This document shows, piece by piece, positions 1 through 6,738 of a stretch of DNA of 11,253 bases. The position numbers were made by a program, and so were the translations under genes. The first letter of the stretch is position 1. Each line of letters opens with the position of its first letter. Origin of the DNA: Actinomycetales bacterium. GTDB taxonomy: Bacteria > Actinomycetota > Actinomycetes > Actinomycetales > Microbacteriaceae. The stretch lies in assembly GCA_015655255.1 (NCBI GenBank), contig JAATFJ010000116.1, forward strand, positions 1 through 11,253, in the 5' to 3' direction. A model generated the notes under the pieces. It had not been told where the DNA came from and did no database searches. It worked only from the letters and a program-made list of their open reading frames with translations.

Positions 1-589
1 CGGCGCGGGTCCCTACCCGGCGCCGGGAGACCCGACCATCACCGACGCGAACACGAACAACGACCGCGCGGCCGCGGAGCGCGTCTTCGGCGCCGTCAAC
101 GCCGGAAACGTCGTCATGGTGGGCGTGAACGTGACCCCGCAGGCGCTCCTCGAAGAGGACGTCACGGCGCTGCTGCTGGGCTCCGAGCGGGAGGAGGCCG
201 TCTTCGCCGGCACGATCCTCGACGCGTACGAGGACTTCTACCAGCACAAGTGGGGCAGGCGAATCTCCGCCGCCCACGACGGGCTGGCCTCGGTGGTCCT
301 GCACCGCCCGGAGATCGTCACGGGATGGATCGAGGGGCCGGTGGACTTCACCCCCGCGGCGGACTCGCTCGCCACGAGGATCGCGCTCACGAGCGACGGC
401 CTGCCGCTCGTCTGGGGCACCCCCGAGGGTCCGACGACACGCGCCGTCACCTCCTTCGACCTCGCCCAGTTCCGCCGCCGTTTCGTGCACGCCCTCGCCT
501 ACGGAAGGACGCGCCCCGCCCTCGATCCCTCGGGCCGTACCGCCCCGGCGGGATGGCGCAACGGCCGCCCCGCCGCGGAGCGCTTCTGA
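1..589 (+). CDS. Nucleoside hydrolase, IUNH family (C-terminal part; 5' end outside window)
   Basis: The frame is open from base 2 and ends at TGA 587-589, giving 195 visible residues; the N-terminal part with the DxDxxxDD metal-binding motif lies outside the window. The family hydrolyses the N-glycosidic bond of (deoxy)ribonucleosides to free base plus ribose, in the cytosol. Recognition rests on three blocks in the right order: DAN-TNN-DRAAAERVF, equivalent to the family's AE(F/Y)N..xDPEAAxxVF block; MVGVNVTPQALL, equivalent to VGLDVTxKAL; and AHDGLASVVLHRPEIV (His-Asp codons at 275-280), equivalent to the family HDPLAV..PE(L/I) with its late metal-binding Asp. The family Glu in AE(F/Y)N is Asp here. 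Only 3 bases separate the stop from the next ATG, so it is probably cotranscribed with the monooxygenases. That context suggests use on nucleosides released during sulfur or nucleoside salvage; base preference cannot be read from this fragment. Confidence 0.82.
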   Translation, partial: GAGPYPAPGDPTITDANTNNDRAAAERVFGAVNAGNVVMVGVNVTPQALLEEDVTALLLGSEREEAVFAGTILDAYEDFYQHKWGRRISAAHDGLASVVLHRPEIVTGWIEGPVDFTPAADSLATRIALTSDGLPLVWGTPEGPTTRAVTSFDLAQFRRRFVHALAYGRTRPALDPSGRTAPAGWRNGRPAAERF

Positions 590-592
590 ACG

Positions 593-1834
593 ATGCCGAA
601 GGACCTGCTTGCGCTGCCCTCGGTGGCCGATCTCGGCTTTCCCGCGCAGAATGCCGCCGAGATCGATGCGGTGATCGCTCGTATCGCCGCGGCGGCTCCG
701 GCGCGGGATCACGACGGTGATCCCGCGCACGGCTTACGCACCGATATCCGCGCGCTCGCGGAGCGTGGTGTCACGGCCGGCAGGCTTCCGGTCGCGATCG
801 GCGGCGCAGGGCTCGGATACGCACAACTCGTCGATCTGCAGATCCTGCTCGCCCGCGCCGACCCCAACGTGACACAGAGCCTGCGCACGCATTTCATGAT
901 CGCCGATCGTGCGGCGCGCGCCGTGCTCTCCGGGCGGACCGATCCCGCCGCAGAAGAGATCGCGGCAGGCCGCATCTTTGCCGGGGCGACGACGGAAACC
1001 GGTGCGGGGCGCATCGGAGAAGTGGGCACGGCCCTCCGTACCGATCCCGACGGCACGCGGCGCATCACCGGGACGAAAAGCTATGCCACTGGCACCGGGT
1101 ATGCCGACTGGATCTCGGTGCTCGTCGCAGACGCGGACGGCCGACATCTGGTCGCCACCGTCTCAGCGGAGGCGGACGGGGTGGCATTGCTCGATGACTG
1201 GGATGGTGTGGGGCAGCGTCTCACGACCTCGGGCACGGTGACCTTCACGGATGTCGCCGTCGATCCGGAACGCATCCGCGTCGGCGAAGGATCCGATACG
1301 GACCGGCTGGGCAATCTCGATGCGGTGCTGCAGTTGACGCATCTCGCCACACTTGCGGGCATCGCGCTGCGGGTGCGCGATGACGCCGTTGCATGGGTGC
1401 GCGGACGTCGCCGTACTTTCAGCCATGCCACGGGTGCCACTCCCGCTGACGATCCGCAGATCCAGGAGCGCATCGGCACGCTGGAGGGGATCGCGCAGAG
1501 CGTCGTCTCCTCGGTGCAGACCGCGGCGACGACCCTGGAGGCCGATCTCGCTCTCTCCGGTGAGCTGCAGACCCTTTACGGTCATCTCGCCGTCAACCGT
1601 GCTCAGCTCCTGGTTCCCTCGCTGACGCTGCAGGCCGCGCAGGGGCTGTTCGACATCGGCGGGGGTTCGCTCGTGAACGGGCAGCTGGCGCTCGACCGGC
1701 ACTGGCGCAACGCGCGGACGCTCGCCAATCACAACCCCGTGCACCTCAAGGCGCGGGCGCTCGGAGAACGGGCAGTGAAGGATTCCCCTCTGCCGGAGAT
1801 CTGGTACGTCGGGCAGGGGGCGGAGCCCCGATGA
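593..1834 (+). CDS. Acyl-CoA-dehydrogenase-fold flavin monooxygenase, DszC/SfnC type
   Basis: 413 residues, the normal length for this group. The fold is that of acyl-CoA dehydrogenases: helical N-terminal domain, central beta domain (about 125-235, with FAGATTETG near 129 and TGTKSYATGTGYADW near 159) and C-terminal helical bundle. Two features point to the DszC/SfnC monooxygenase branch rather than to a beta-oxidation enzyme: LRTHFM with His100 in the middle of the N-terminal half, and the C-terminal HWRNARTLANHNPVHLKARA segment, which parallels the HWRN.RTHxLHDPV.. tail of DszC-like proteins. Such enzymes use reduced flavin from a separate reductase and O2 to oxygenate sulfur or nitrogen substrates; the substrate here is unknown. 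It starts 3 nt after the nucleoside hydrolase stop, with only a distant GGAG (577-580), and overlaps the following LLM gene by ATGA. Pairing with an LLM monooxygenase recalls DszC plus DszA or SfnC plus SfnG in organosulfur use. Confidence 0.8.
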   Translation: MPKDLLALPSVADLGFPAQNAAEIDAVIARIAAAAPARDHDGDPAHGLRTDIRALAERGVTAGRLPVAIGGAGLGYAQLVDLQILLARADPNVTQSLRTHFMIADRAARAVLSGRTDPAAEEIAAGRIFAGATTETGAGRIGEVGTALRTDPDGTRRITGTKSYATGTGYADWISVLVADADGRHLVATVSAEADGVALLDDWDGVGQRLTTSGTVTFTDVAVDPERIRVGEGSDTDRLGNLDAVLQLTHLATLAGIALRVRDDAVAWVRGRRRTFSHATGATPADDPQIQERIGTLEGIAQSVVSSVQTAATTLEADLALSGELQTLYGHLAVNRAQLLVPSLTLQAAQGLFDIGGGSLVNGQLALDRHWRNARTLANHNPVHLKARALGERAVKDSPLPEIWYVGQGAEPR

Positions 1835-3105
1835 GCGGAGAACGGACCCTCATCCTCGGTGCCAACATCTACGACTACGGTACGGATGCCGGTTCCTGGC
1901 GCACGCCGGGCGAAGATCCCCGCCGCCCCTTCACCGCCGACTTCTGGCGAGATACCGCGCACGATGCGGAGCGCGCGGGCATGGACGCGATCTTCCTCGC
2001 GGACTCCCCGGGGCTCTCCGCCAACCCCGCGATTCGCCCGATGCGTCTCGTCGAGCCTCTGACGGCGCTCGCGACGGTCGCGGCAGAGACCGAACGCCTC
2101 GGTCTTATCTCCACCGTCTCGACGAGCGCGAACGACCCTGTGGAGCTCGCCCGCCGTCTGCTGCCCTTCTCCGCCTACAGCGGAGGACGATTCGGGTGGA
2201 ACGTCGTGACCGGAGTCACCGGCCCCGCCGTCACCGACTTCGGCTACGCGCACACTCCGGGACGCGATGACCGCTACCTGCGGGCCGAGGAATTCCTCGA
2301 CGCCTACACGGCCTTCCTCGCCGCCGTGCGCGAGGGCACAGATTACGTCCACGAGGGGCCGCTTTTCGCCGCAGCGATCCCCCGCAGAGAACTCGGCGTC
2401 GATCCGGCGATCGGCGCGCTCCTCCCCGATGTCGCCCCGGTCATCGTGCAGGCAGGCGGCTCGCCGCGCGGCAGGCAACTAGCGGCGCGCACCGCGGAGG
2501 TCGTCTTCGCCGCGGAGACTGTCCGGGAAACGGCCGCGCAGAACGCCGCGGAGCTCCGCACGCTGGCCGCGGGATTCGGCAGAACGGCTCCTCTCGTCCT
2601 CCCCGGGATCCACCTCATCGTCGGCTCCACCGAAGAAGAGGCGGAGCGTCGGTTCGCCCTCATCCACGAACGCGGGCCGGAGGGATATCTGCTGCAGAGG
2701 TTCTCGGCGATGTTCGGAATCGACAGTGCACGTCTGGACCTCGACGCCCCGGCGTCGGCGGAGTTGGCCCGGTTGTCGACCGATCCGGCCTCCTCCCCGG
2801 TCGGATTCCAGAAGGCGATCGCCGCATACGGAGCGCAGGGCGGGCTGACCATCCGTGCACTGCTGCGCTATTTCGCCGGGTTCGGACACCAGTTCTTCGT
2901 CGGCAGCCCGGAACGCCTCGTCGACATCATGACGGAGTGGGCGGATGCGGGGGCTGCCGATGGTTTCACGCTTCTCTTCGACTCCAATCCCTGGGGGCTT
3001 CGCGAGTTCGCCGAGCACGTCACGCCCGTGCTGCGGCGACGAGGGCTGCTCGCCGAGCGTCCCGCGGAACCGTTCGGCCGCTGGGTGAGGGGAGCACGAC
3101 GATGA
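1831..3105 (+). CDS. LLM-class flavin-dependent monooxygenase, NtaA/SnaA/DszA family
   Basis: 424 residues, full length for the NtaA/SnaA/DszA branch of bacterial luciferase-like monooxygenases, which are FMNH2-dependent, O2-using and cytosolic. Family blocks occur in order: LGANIYDYGTDAGSWR at the N-terminus (the family's usual GaWR element), ERAGMDAIFLADS (47-59), LISTVSTSANDPVELARRL (92-110), YSGGRFGWNVVTG (116-128, flavin/substrate region), DFGYAHTPGRDDRYLRAEEF, and PVIVQAGGSPRGRQLAARTAEVVF (203-226, FMN phosphate region). Nothing essential appears to be missing. Members attack C-S, C-N or similar bonds, as in DszA on sulfones and NtaA on nitrilotriacetate. Here the DszC-type partner immediately upstream favours a sulfur substrate, by inference. 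The start ATG overlaps the previous stop (ATGA, 1831-1834) and is preceded by GGAG at 1822-1825. It is translationally coupled downstream to the shrunken LLM-like gene, again through ATGA. Confidence 0.87.
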   Translation: MSGERTLILGANIYDYGTDAGSWRTPGEDPRRPFTADFWRDTAHDAERAGMDAIFLADSPGLSANPAIRPMRLVEPLTALATVAAETERLGLISTVSTSANDPVELARRLLPFSAYSGGRFGWNVVTGVTGPAVTDFGYAHTPGRDDRYLRAEEFLDAYTAFLAAVREGTDYVHEGPLFAAAIPRRELGVDPAIGALLPDVAPVIVQAGGSPRGRQLAARTAEVVFAAETVRETAAQNAAELRTLAAGFGRTAPLVLPGIHLIVGSTEEEAERRFALIHERGPEGYLLQRFSAMFGIDSARLDLDAPASAELARLSTDPASSPVGFQKAIAAYGAQGGLTIRALLRYFAGFGHQFFVGSPERLVDIMTEWADAGAADGFTLLFDSNPWGLREFAEHVTPVLRRRGLLAERPAEPFGRWVRGARR

Positions 3106-3803
3106 CCGCTCATATTCTTCGTCTCAGCGACGACACACTCGCGCGTCTGGCCGGCACCGCCGCGGGCGATATCGACACCCGGCGCGCGCTGGGGGCGGAG
3201 CTCGATGCCATCGCCGATGTGCTCCTCCTCGGAGACGGACCGGGTGGCCCCGATCGCACGGTCGCGGCGGGCTTCCTCCTCGCACTAACCCGCCGCGTCG
3301 TGGTCGTCCCGATCATCGGTTCCGCTCAGCACCCCATCAACCTCGGCAGGGCGACGGCGGCCCTTTCCAGCCTGCACGGGCATCGCGGGGGGATCGCAAG
3401 CGACGACGCCGATGTCCTCGGTCTGCTCTCGCGTCTGTGGGAGACGTGGCCCTCGGACAGTCTCATCGGCGATATCGACGCGGGCGTGTACGTCGACGAC
3501 TCTCGAATCCTCCGCATCGCCGATCCGCGGTACCCGACGATCGGCGGCCCGCTGACGGTTCCCGTCGATGTCACGGACAAACCCGTCACTATCCTGCTGA
3601 CCGCCACGCACACGCTGCACGAGCCCGGCGTGGACCTCGCTCTCGATATCTCGACGCTCGCCCACTGGGCACCGGGGGCCGTTCGCCGTGACGCGCGCGC
3701 CGAAGCCGGATCGGCGCGCGCCGTGCTCGGTCTCGCCCCCTCGACCTCGATCGCCCACGGCACCCCCGCCTTCCACGGCGCGGGACGCCTCGATCAGGTG
3801 TAG
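3102..3803 (+). CDS. Shrunken LLM/NtaA-like protein, probably non-catalytic or accessory
   Basis: 233 residues, against about 420-450 for full NtaA-type proteins. The chosen ATG overlaps the previous stop (ATGA 3102-3105) and follows GAGGGGAG at 3087-3094; the frame is open further upstream, but only inside the previous gene. Several LLM landmarks can be aligned: ELDAIADVLLLGDGPG (33-48) with the AE..FDFVFLAD block, RVVVVPIIGSAQHPINLGRATAALSSLHGHRGGI (65-98, read piecewise) with the ..hPy.lAR..atLDhLSgGR block, LLSRLWETWPSDSL followed by GVYVDDSRILRI (108-139) with LWDSWEDDAL...GvfvDp.kvhrI, and GGPLTVPVD...KPVTILLTAT (148-169) with the GPLNVP...PVIVQAG block. Missing are the GaWR N-terminus, the segment WN.VTS...NFG..H..RY.RA.EF between GGI and LLSRLW, and most of the C-terminal barrel. 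The coding quality is intact, so it looks like a maintained short paralogue rather than fresh decay. It may be a partner subunit of the full-length LLM; this is inference. Confidence 0.68.
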   Translation: MTAHILRLSDDTLARLAGTAAGDIDTRRALGAELDAIADVLLLGDGPGGPDRTVAAGFLLALTRRVVVVPIIGSAQHPINLGRATAALSSLHGHRGGIASDDADVLGLLSRLWETWPSDSLIGDIDAGVYVDDSRILRIADPRYPTIGGPLTVPVDVTDKPVTILLTATHTLHEPGVDLALDISTLAHWAPGAVRRDARAEAGSARAVLGLAPSTSIAHGTPAFHGAGRLDQV

Positions 3804-3850
3804 TCGCTCCCGCCGCGTCTTCCGTCGACCCCACACCCGCGGAGGATTCC

Positions 3851-3982
3851 ATAACCGACTTCGAGGTCCGCTTCGAGAATCCCGTGACCGGCATCCCTCG
3901 CCCGCATGCGGCTGCCGATGAGCGTGCCGAGATCGATGCGATCGCCGCGGACGACGGCGGCGCCGTGAGCATCTGGGCGTAG
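3851..3982 (+). CDS. Possible 43-codon small ORF with strong SD but ATA start (smORF or remnant)
   Basis: This small frame sits between operon A and the convergent terminator. A clear GGAGG (3841-3845) lies 5 nt before ATA 3851-3853, and the following 43 codons have the locus-typical high GC at third positions, an acidic composition and a clean TAG at 3980-3982. The product would begin TDFEVRFENPVTGIPRPHAA after the initiator and end DDGGAVSIWA. No family is recognised. The frame differs from that of the preceding gene; upstream of about 3803 it becomes Arg-rich, as a shadow frame would, so coding appears to start in this gap. AUA is a rare initiator, so either an ATG mutated to ATA (a dying gene), ATA is really used, GTG 3884 starts a shorter product, or the frame is a remnant of a once longer gene. 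Confidence 0.35.
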   Translation: MTDFEVRFENPVTGIPRPHAAADERAEIDAIAADDGGAVSIWA

Positions 3983-4000
3983 TCCTCGGAGCCGTGACCA

Positions 4001-4038
4001 TTCTGCGGCACCGGCACCCCCGCATCGGTGCCGCAGAA
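4001..4038. terminator. Perfect 13-bp inverted repeat, likely bidirectional terminator
   Basis: TTCTGCGGCACCG (4001-4013) is exactly mirrored by CGGTGCCGCAGAA (4026-4038), with a 12-nt loop. It lies between the + strand genes and the stop of the - strand monooxygenase (4041-4043), so it can end transcription from both converging operons. Neither side has a proper U-tract, which is common for actinobacterial hairpin terminators. Confidence 0.75.
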
Positions 4039-4040
4039 AC

Positions 4041-5252
4041 TCAGGTGTACAGCGAAAGCGGCGGATGCTCCCCCGTGAGGAAATGCGCCCCCACTTCGCG
4101 CTTCTTGTAGTCCACAGGGTCGTGCAGCGAGTGCGTACGGATGTTCCGCCAGTGCGCATCGAGACCGATCTTCGTCGCCGTCGAACTCGATCCGGTGGCT
4201 TCGAAGACACGGTTGGCGACATCGACGGCCGTATCGCTGGAGACGACCTTCAGCTGAGCGACACGGACGGCAATCGCCCAGCGGTCCTCTTCCGTGACGT
4301 CCGAACCCCGCGCGATGACCGCGTCGTACTCCTCGTTGACTCGGTCCGCGAGCGCTTCGACGGCGGCGACCCGGGACACGAGCTCGCCGTAGAGGCGCTG
4401 TACGAAGGGATCGTCGCGATATCGGTCCACGCCGCTGAGGAACCAGGAGTTCTGCCGCGCGTTGGTGAGTTCCCGTGCCTGCGCGAGTGCGCCCTGGGCG
4501 ATCCCCAGATAGAGGTTGTCGAAGAGCAGCTGCACCGCAGGCGTCTGCAGGGCGGCGAACCAGTCGTCGGTCCCGAAGCCGAGCACGTGCGCAGCCTCCA
4601 CCCGCACATCGTGGAACTGTACGGAGTTGCTCGCGGAGAGCCTTTGGCCGAGAAAGTCCCAGTCATCGAGGATCTCGACGCCCACGTGACCGGCGGGAAG
4701 AACGAGGAAGGCGAAGCGCCCCTCGTTCTCACCGGAGTCCACCGTCGCATTGACGAGGATGACGTCACCGACCGACGACCCCGTGGAGAAGCGCTTCACA
4801 CCGCGGAGCACATAGCCATCGCCATCCGGGGTCAGGGTGAGAGAAGGATCGACGGGGTTGACGGAGTCGCCTCTCAGCCAGGTGCCCTCGATGCTGCGCC
4901 GGTACCAGTCGTCGCGCGTCTCCGGCGGGGCGATGAGCGCGATCACCGCGGCATTGGCGTAGTGATAGCCGAGAAGCTGAGCGATACCGGCGTCGACGCG
5001 CGCCAGCACCCGCACGACGAGCAGTGCGGAGGACCAGTGCCCTCCTCCTCCGCCGAGCTCCGCAGGGTCGAGCAGCGTGGTCAGCCCGGAACGCTGGAGC
5101 AGGGCGGCCTCCGTACGAGGAACAGCACCCCGGCGGTCCCGCGACAGAACATCGACGGCGAGTGCGTCCGCGACCTCCTGCGCGATGCGTTCCCAGCGTG
5201 CGTGTTCCTCGCGGGTGGCGACACCCGTCCACGGGCTGCGCGGCGCGCTCAT
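4041..5252 (-). CDS. Acyl-CoA-dehydrogenase-fold flavin monooxygenase, DszC type
   Basis: 403 residues, full length. N-terminal helical domain with GLTTLLDPAELGGGGGHW (56-73) and LLGYHYAN (93-100); central beta domain with GVKRFSTGSSVGDVILV (151-167) and LDDWDFLGQRLSASNSVQFHDV (195-216, read piecewise); C-terminal bundle ending HWRN-IRTHSLHDPVDYKKREVG (367-388). The last block, with His377 in LHDP, and His97 in GYHY are typical of DszC-like oxygenases, where such histidines line the flavin/oxygen pocket. Members oxygenate sulfur (DszC, dibenzothiophene) or related substrates using FMNH2 supplied by a separate reductase. The ATG overlaps the stop of the MetY-like gene (ATGA, 5249-5252), with GGAG 5 nt upstream, so the two are coupled. 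This placement directly behind a sulfhydrylase argues for organosulfur oxidation feeding sulfur assimilation (inference). It is only moderately similar by eye to the other DszC-type protein at 593-1834, so it is not a recent duplicate. Confidence 0.85.
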   Translation of the reverse strand: MSAPRSPWTGVATREEHARWERIAQEVADALAVDVLSRDRRGAVPRTEAALLQRSGLTTLLDPAELGGGGGHWSSALLVVRVLARVDAGIAQLLGYHYANAAVIALIAPPETRDDWYRRSIEGTWLRGDSVNPVDPSLTLTPDGDGYVLRGVKRFSTGSSVGDVILVNATVDSGENEGRFAFLVLPAGHVGVEILDDWDFLGQRLSASNSVQFHDVRVEAAHVLGFGTDDWFAALQTPAVQLLFDNLYLGIAQGALAQARELTNARQNSWFLSGVDRYRDDPFVQRLYGELVSRVAAVEALADRVNEEYDAVIARGSDVTEEDRWAIAVRVAQLKVVSSDTAVDVANRVFEATGSSSTATKIGLDAHWRNIRTHSLHDPVDYKKREVGAHFLTGEHPPLSLYT

Positions 5253-6640
5253 CGGTTCTCCGCCTTCTCGGTGAGGGCGGGGTGCTCCTCGAGGAAGCGC
5301 TGGACAACGCCCAGGGCGCTGTCCAGGTCGGCGATGAGGTCGCCCACCGTCTCGATCCCCACGGACAGACGGACAAGCCCCTGCGAGATCCCCAGCCGCT
5401 CGCGCAGCTCCGGGGTGAACGAGAGGTGCGTCGTCGAAGCCGGATGCAGGATCATCGAGCGCGTATCGCCGATGTTCGTCATCCGGCTGAACACCCGCAG
5501 ACTGTCGATGAAGACCTCCGCCGCCGCCCGTCCGCCGCGGAGCGTCGCGGCGAAGACCGATCCGGGCCGGCCGCCGAGGGTGCGCTCCGCGATCTCATGC
5601 TGCGGATGCTCCGGGAGTCCCGCGTAATCGACGCTCTCGATGGCGGGATGCGTGGCAAGCCACTGCGCGATGGTCCGGGCGTTCTCCACATGGCGCTCCA
5701 TGCGCAGCGAAAGGGTCTCCACCCCCTGCTGGAGGAGGAAGGAGTGCAGCGGAGAGAGCGCGGGACCCAGGTCGTTGACTATGTCGCCGCGGAGGAAGTA
5801 TTCGTAGGCCCTGCTCCCGTAGGTCTCCAGGAGGGAGGGGACGCCGGGGGCGGCGGGATCCGTGATCCCCGGATAGGCCCGCCCCGCGTGCGCCCAGTCG
5901 AAGTTCCCTCCGTCGACGACAACCCCGGAGACGGCGGCGCCGTGGCCGGTGAGGAACTTGGTTCCCGAGTGCACGACGACGTGCGCGCCCTGTTCGAGCG
6001 GGCGCACGAGGTAGGGGGTCCCGATGGTGTTGTCGACGATGAGCGGAAGTCCGTGGCGCGCGGCGATCCGGGCGATGGCGGCGATATCGATGACATCGTT
6101 CTTCGGATTCGGCACCGTCTCCGTGAAGATCGCCTTCGTGTCCGTGCCGATCGCGGCCTCCCACTCCTCCTCGTTCGCCGGATCCCAGACGTAGTCGACA
6201 CCCACTCCGAAGCGGGCGAAGGAGCGCCCGAACAGCACGCGCGTGCCGCTGTAGATGCTCGCGGTGGAGACGAAGCGCTCCCCCGTCCCCGTGAGCGAGA
6301 GGATCGCGGCGCTGATCGCCGCCTGCCCGGAGGACACGACGATGGCGCCCGTTCCCCCTTCGAGGGACGCGACGCGGCGCTCGGCGACGGCGTTGGTCGG
6401 GTTCTGGTTGCGGGAGTAGAGCTGCCCGGGGTCGGCGCCGCTGAAGCGGTTCGTCGTCTCCTGGAAGTCGTCGAAACGGAACGCCGCACTGAGGTAGATG
6501 GGGGCGATGCGCGCGCCGAAGGCGGTGTCGTCGAATTCGCCGGCATGCACCTGCCGGGTGTCGAATCCGAATCCGTCCCAGTCGTATACGGGTTCTTCCA
6601 CGTCGTGGGGAAGGGAGTCGGGAAGGTTCTGCTCGCTCAT
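5249..6640 (-). CDS. metY: O-acetylhomoserine sulfhydrylase-like PLP enzyme (MetY type)
   Basis: 463 residues from ATG 6640-6638. This is the Cys/Met-metabolism PLP family, aminotransferase fold type I. Landmarks: [14 protein letters not shown] (25-38), [12 protein letters not shown] (47-58), [23 protein letters not shown] (75-97, read piecewise), [12 protein letters not shown] (103-114), the PLP-ring Asp in [11 protein letters not shown] (201-211), and the Schiff-base Lys228 in [11 protein letters not shown]. The long insertion and GNFDW are typical of MetY-type enzymes rather than MetB/MetC. The expected reaction is O-acetyl-L-homoserine plus sulfide (or a thiol such as methanethiol) to homocysteine (or methionine) plus acetate, in the cytosol. 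An in-frame GTG at 6688 would add 16 basic residues, but ATG 6640 is preferred: it begins at conserved-type sequence and has a TANNNT -10 element 7 nt upstream (6653-6648), fitting a leaderless start. It heads the operon and overlaps the DszC-type gene. It may be a paralogue specialised for thiols released by the oxygenases. Confidence 0.88.
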   Translation of the reverse strand: MSEQNLPDSLPHDVEEPVYDWDGFGFDTRQVHAGEFDDTAFGARIAPIYLSAAFRFDDFQETTNRFSGADPGQLYSRNQNPTNAVAERRVASLEGGTGAIVVSSGQAAISAAILSLTGTGERFVSTASIYSGTRVLFGRSFARFGVGVDYVWDPANEEEWEAAIGTDTKAIFTETVPNPKNDVIDIAAIARIAARHGLPLIVDNTIGTPYLVRPLEQGAHVVVHSGTKFLTGHGAAVSGVVVDGGNFDWAHAGRAYPGITDPAAPGVPSLLETYGSRAYEYFLRGDIVNDLGPALSPLHSFLLQQGVETLSLRMERHVENARTIAQWLATHPAIESVDYAGLPEHPQHEIAERTLGGRPGSVFAATLRGGRAAAEVFIDSLRVFSRMTNIGDTRSMILHPASTTHLSFTPELRERLGISQGLVRLSVGIETVGDLIADLDSALGVVQRFLEEHPALTEKAENR

Positions 6641-6647
6641 TGCTTCG

Positions 6648-6653
6648 ACGGTA
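6648..6653 (-). promoter_or_regulatory. Candidate -10 element for leaderless metY-like transcript
   Basis: On the minus strand TACCGT (6653 down to 6648) matches TANNNT, followed by 7 nt and then the ATG at 6640. This is the geometry of actinobacterial leaderless promoters, in which the transcript begins at or beside the start codon. No good SD precedes this ATG, which agrees. No convincing -35 is seen; GTCTA overlapping the element resembles half of a McbR-type TAGAC-N6-GTCTA site, without its partner. Confidence 0.5.
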
Positions 6654-6683
6654 GACAGTGCGCGCCGCTCACGCCTCTTCGCC

Positions 6684-6698
6684 GTCACGAGAGGTCAC
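6684..6698. repeat. GTCAC direct repeat, 10-bp spacing, in the divergent intergenic region
   Basis: GTCAC occurs at 6684-6688 and again at 6694-6698, one helical turn apart, between the two candidate divergent promoters in the 98-bp gap (6641-6738). A same-face regulator site for both operons is possible. The repeat is short and could be chance in such a sequence. Confidence 0.25.
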
Positions 6699-6726
6699 AG
6701 AATCGGCGGTCGACGCGCCCACCCCG

Positions 6727-6732
6727 TAGCCT
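6727..6732 (+). promoter_or_regulatory. Candidate -10 element for leaderless operon C transcript
   Basis: TAGCCT (6727-6732) fits TANNNT and is followed by exactly 6 nt before GTG 6739, the usual distance from -10 to transcription start. This makes the GTG the probable first base of a leaderless mRNA. No SD is present upstream. A -35 is not obvious; the palindrome GTCGAC at 6709-6714 lies too close to be one. Confidence 0.55.
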
Positions 6733-6738
6733 CTCGGG

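Noticed and set aside
2937..3101. Upstream extension of the short LLM-like gene to an ATG at 2937
   Set aside because: The extra 55 residues are an Arg-rich shadow of the preceding LLM gene; ATG 3102 has an SD and ATGA overlap.
4065..5627. Long open plus-strand frame (520 codons) opposite the DszC-type and MetY-like genes
   Set aside because: Arg/Val/Asp-rich translation without family features; both minus-strand genes have clear domains and ATGA coupling, so this is an antisense shadow of GC-rich coding sequence.
6651..6655. TAGAC as a McbR-type (TAGAC-N6-GTCTA) operator near the metY-like promoter
   Set aside because: Only one half-site; the expected mirrored half is absent at the right distance.
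6637..6672. Minus-strand 11-residue GTG mini-ORF containing one Cys and ending ATGA on the metY-like start, considered as a cysteine-responsive leader peptide
   Set aside because: It has a single Cys rather than a Cys run, poorly spaced SD, and it contains the candidate -10 element, which would make it untranscribed.
6641..6688. GTG 6688 as the start of the MetY-like protein
   Set aside because: It adds 16 basic residues without family similarity and has no SD; ATG 6640 has a properly spaced -10 for a leaderless start.
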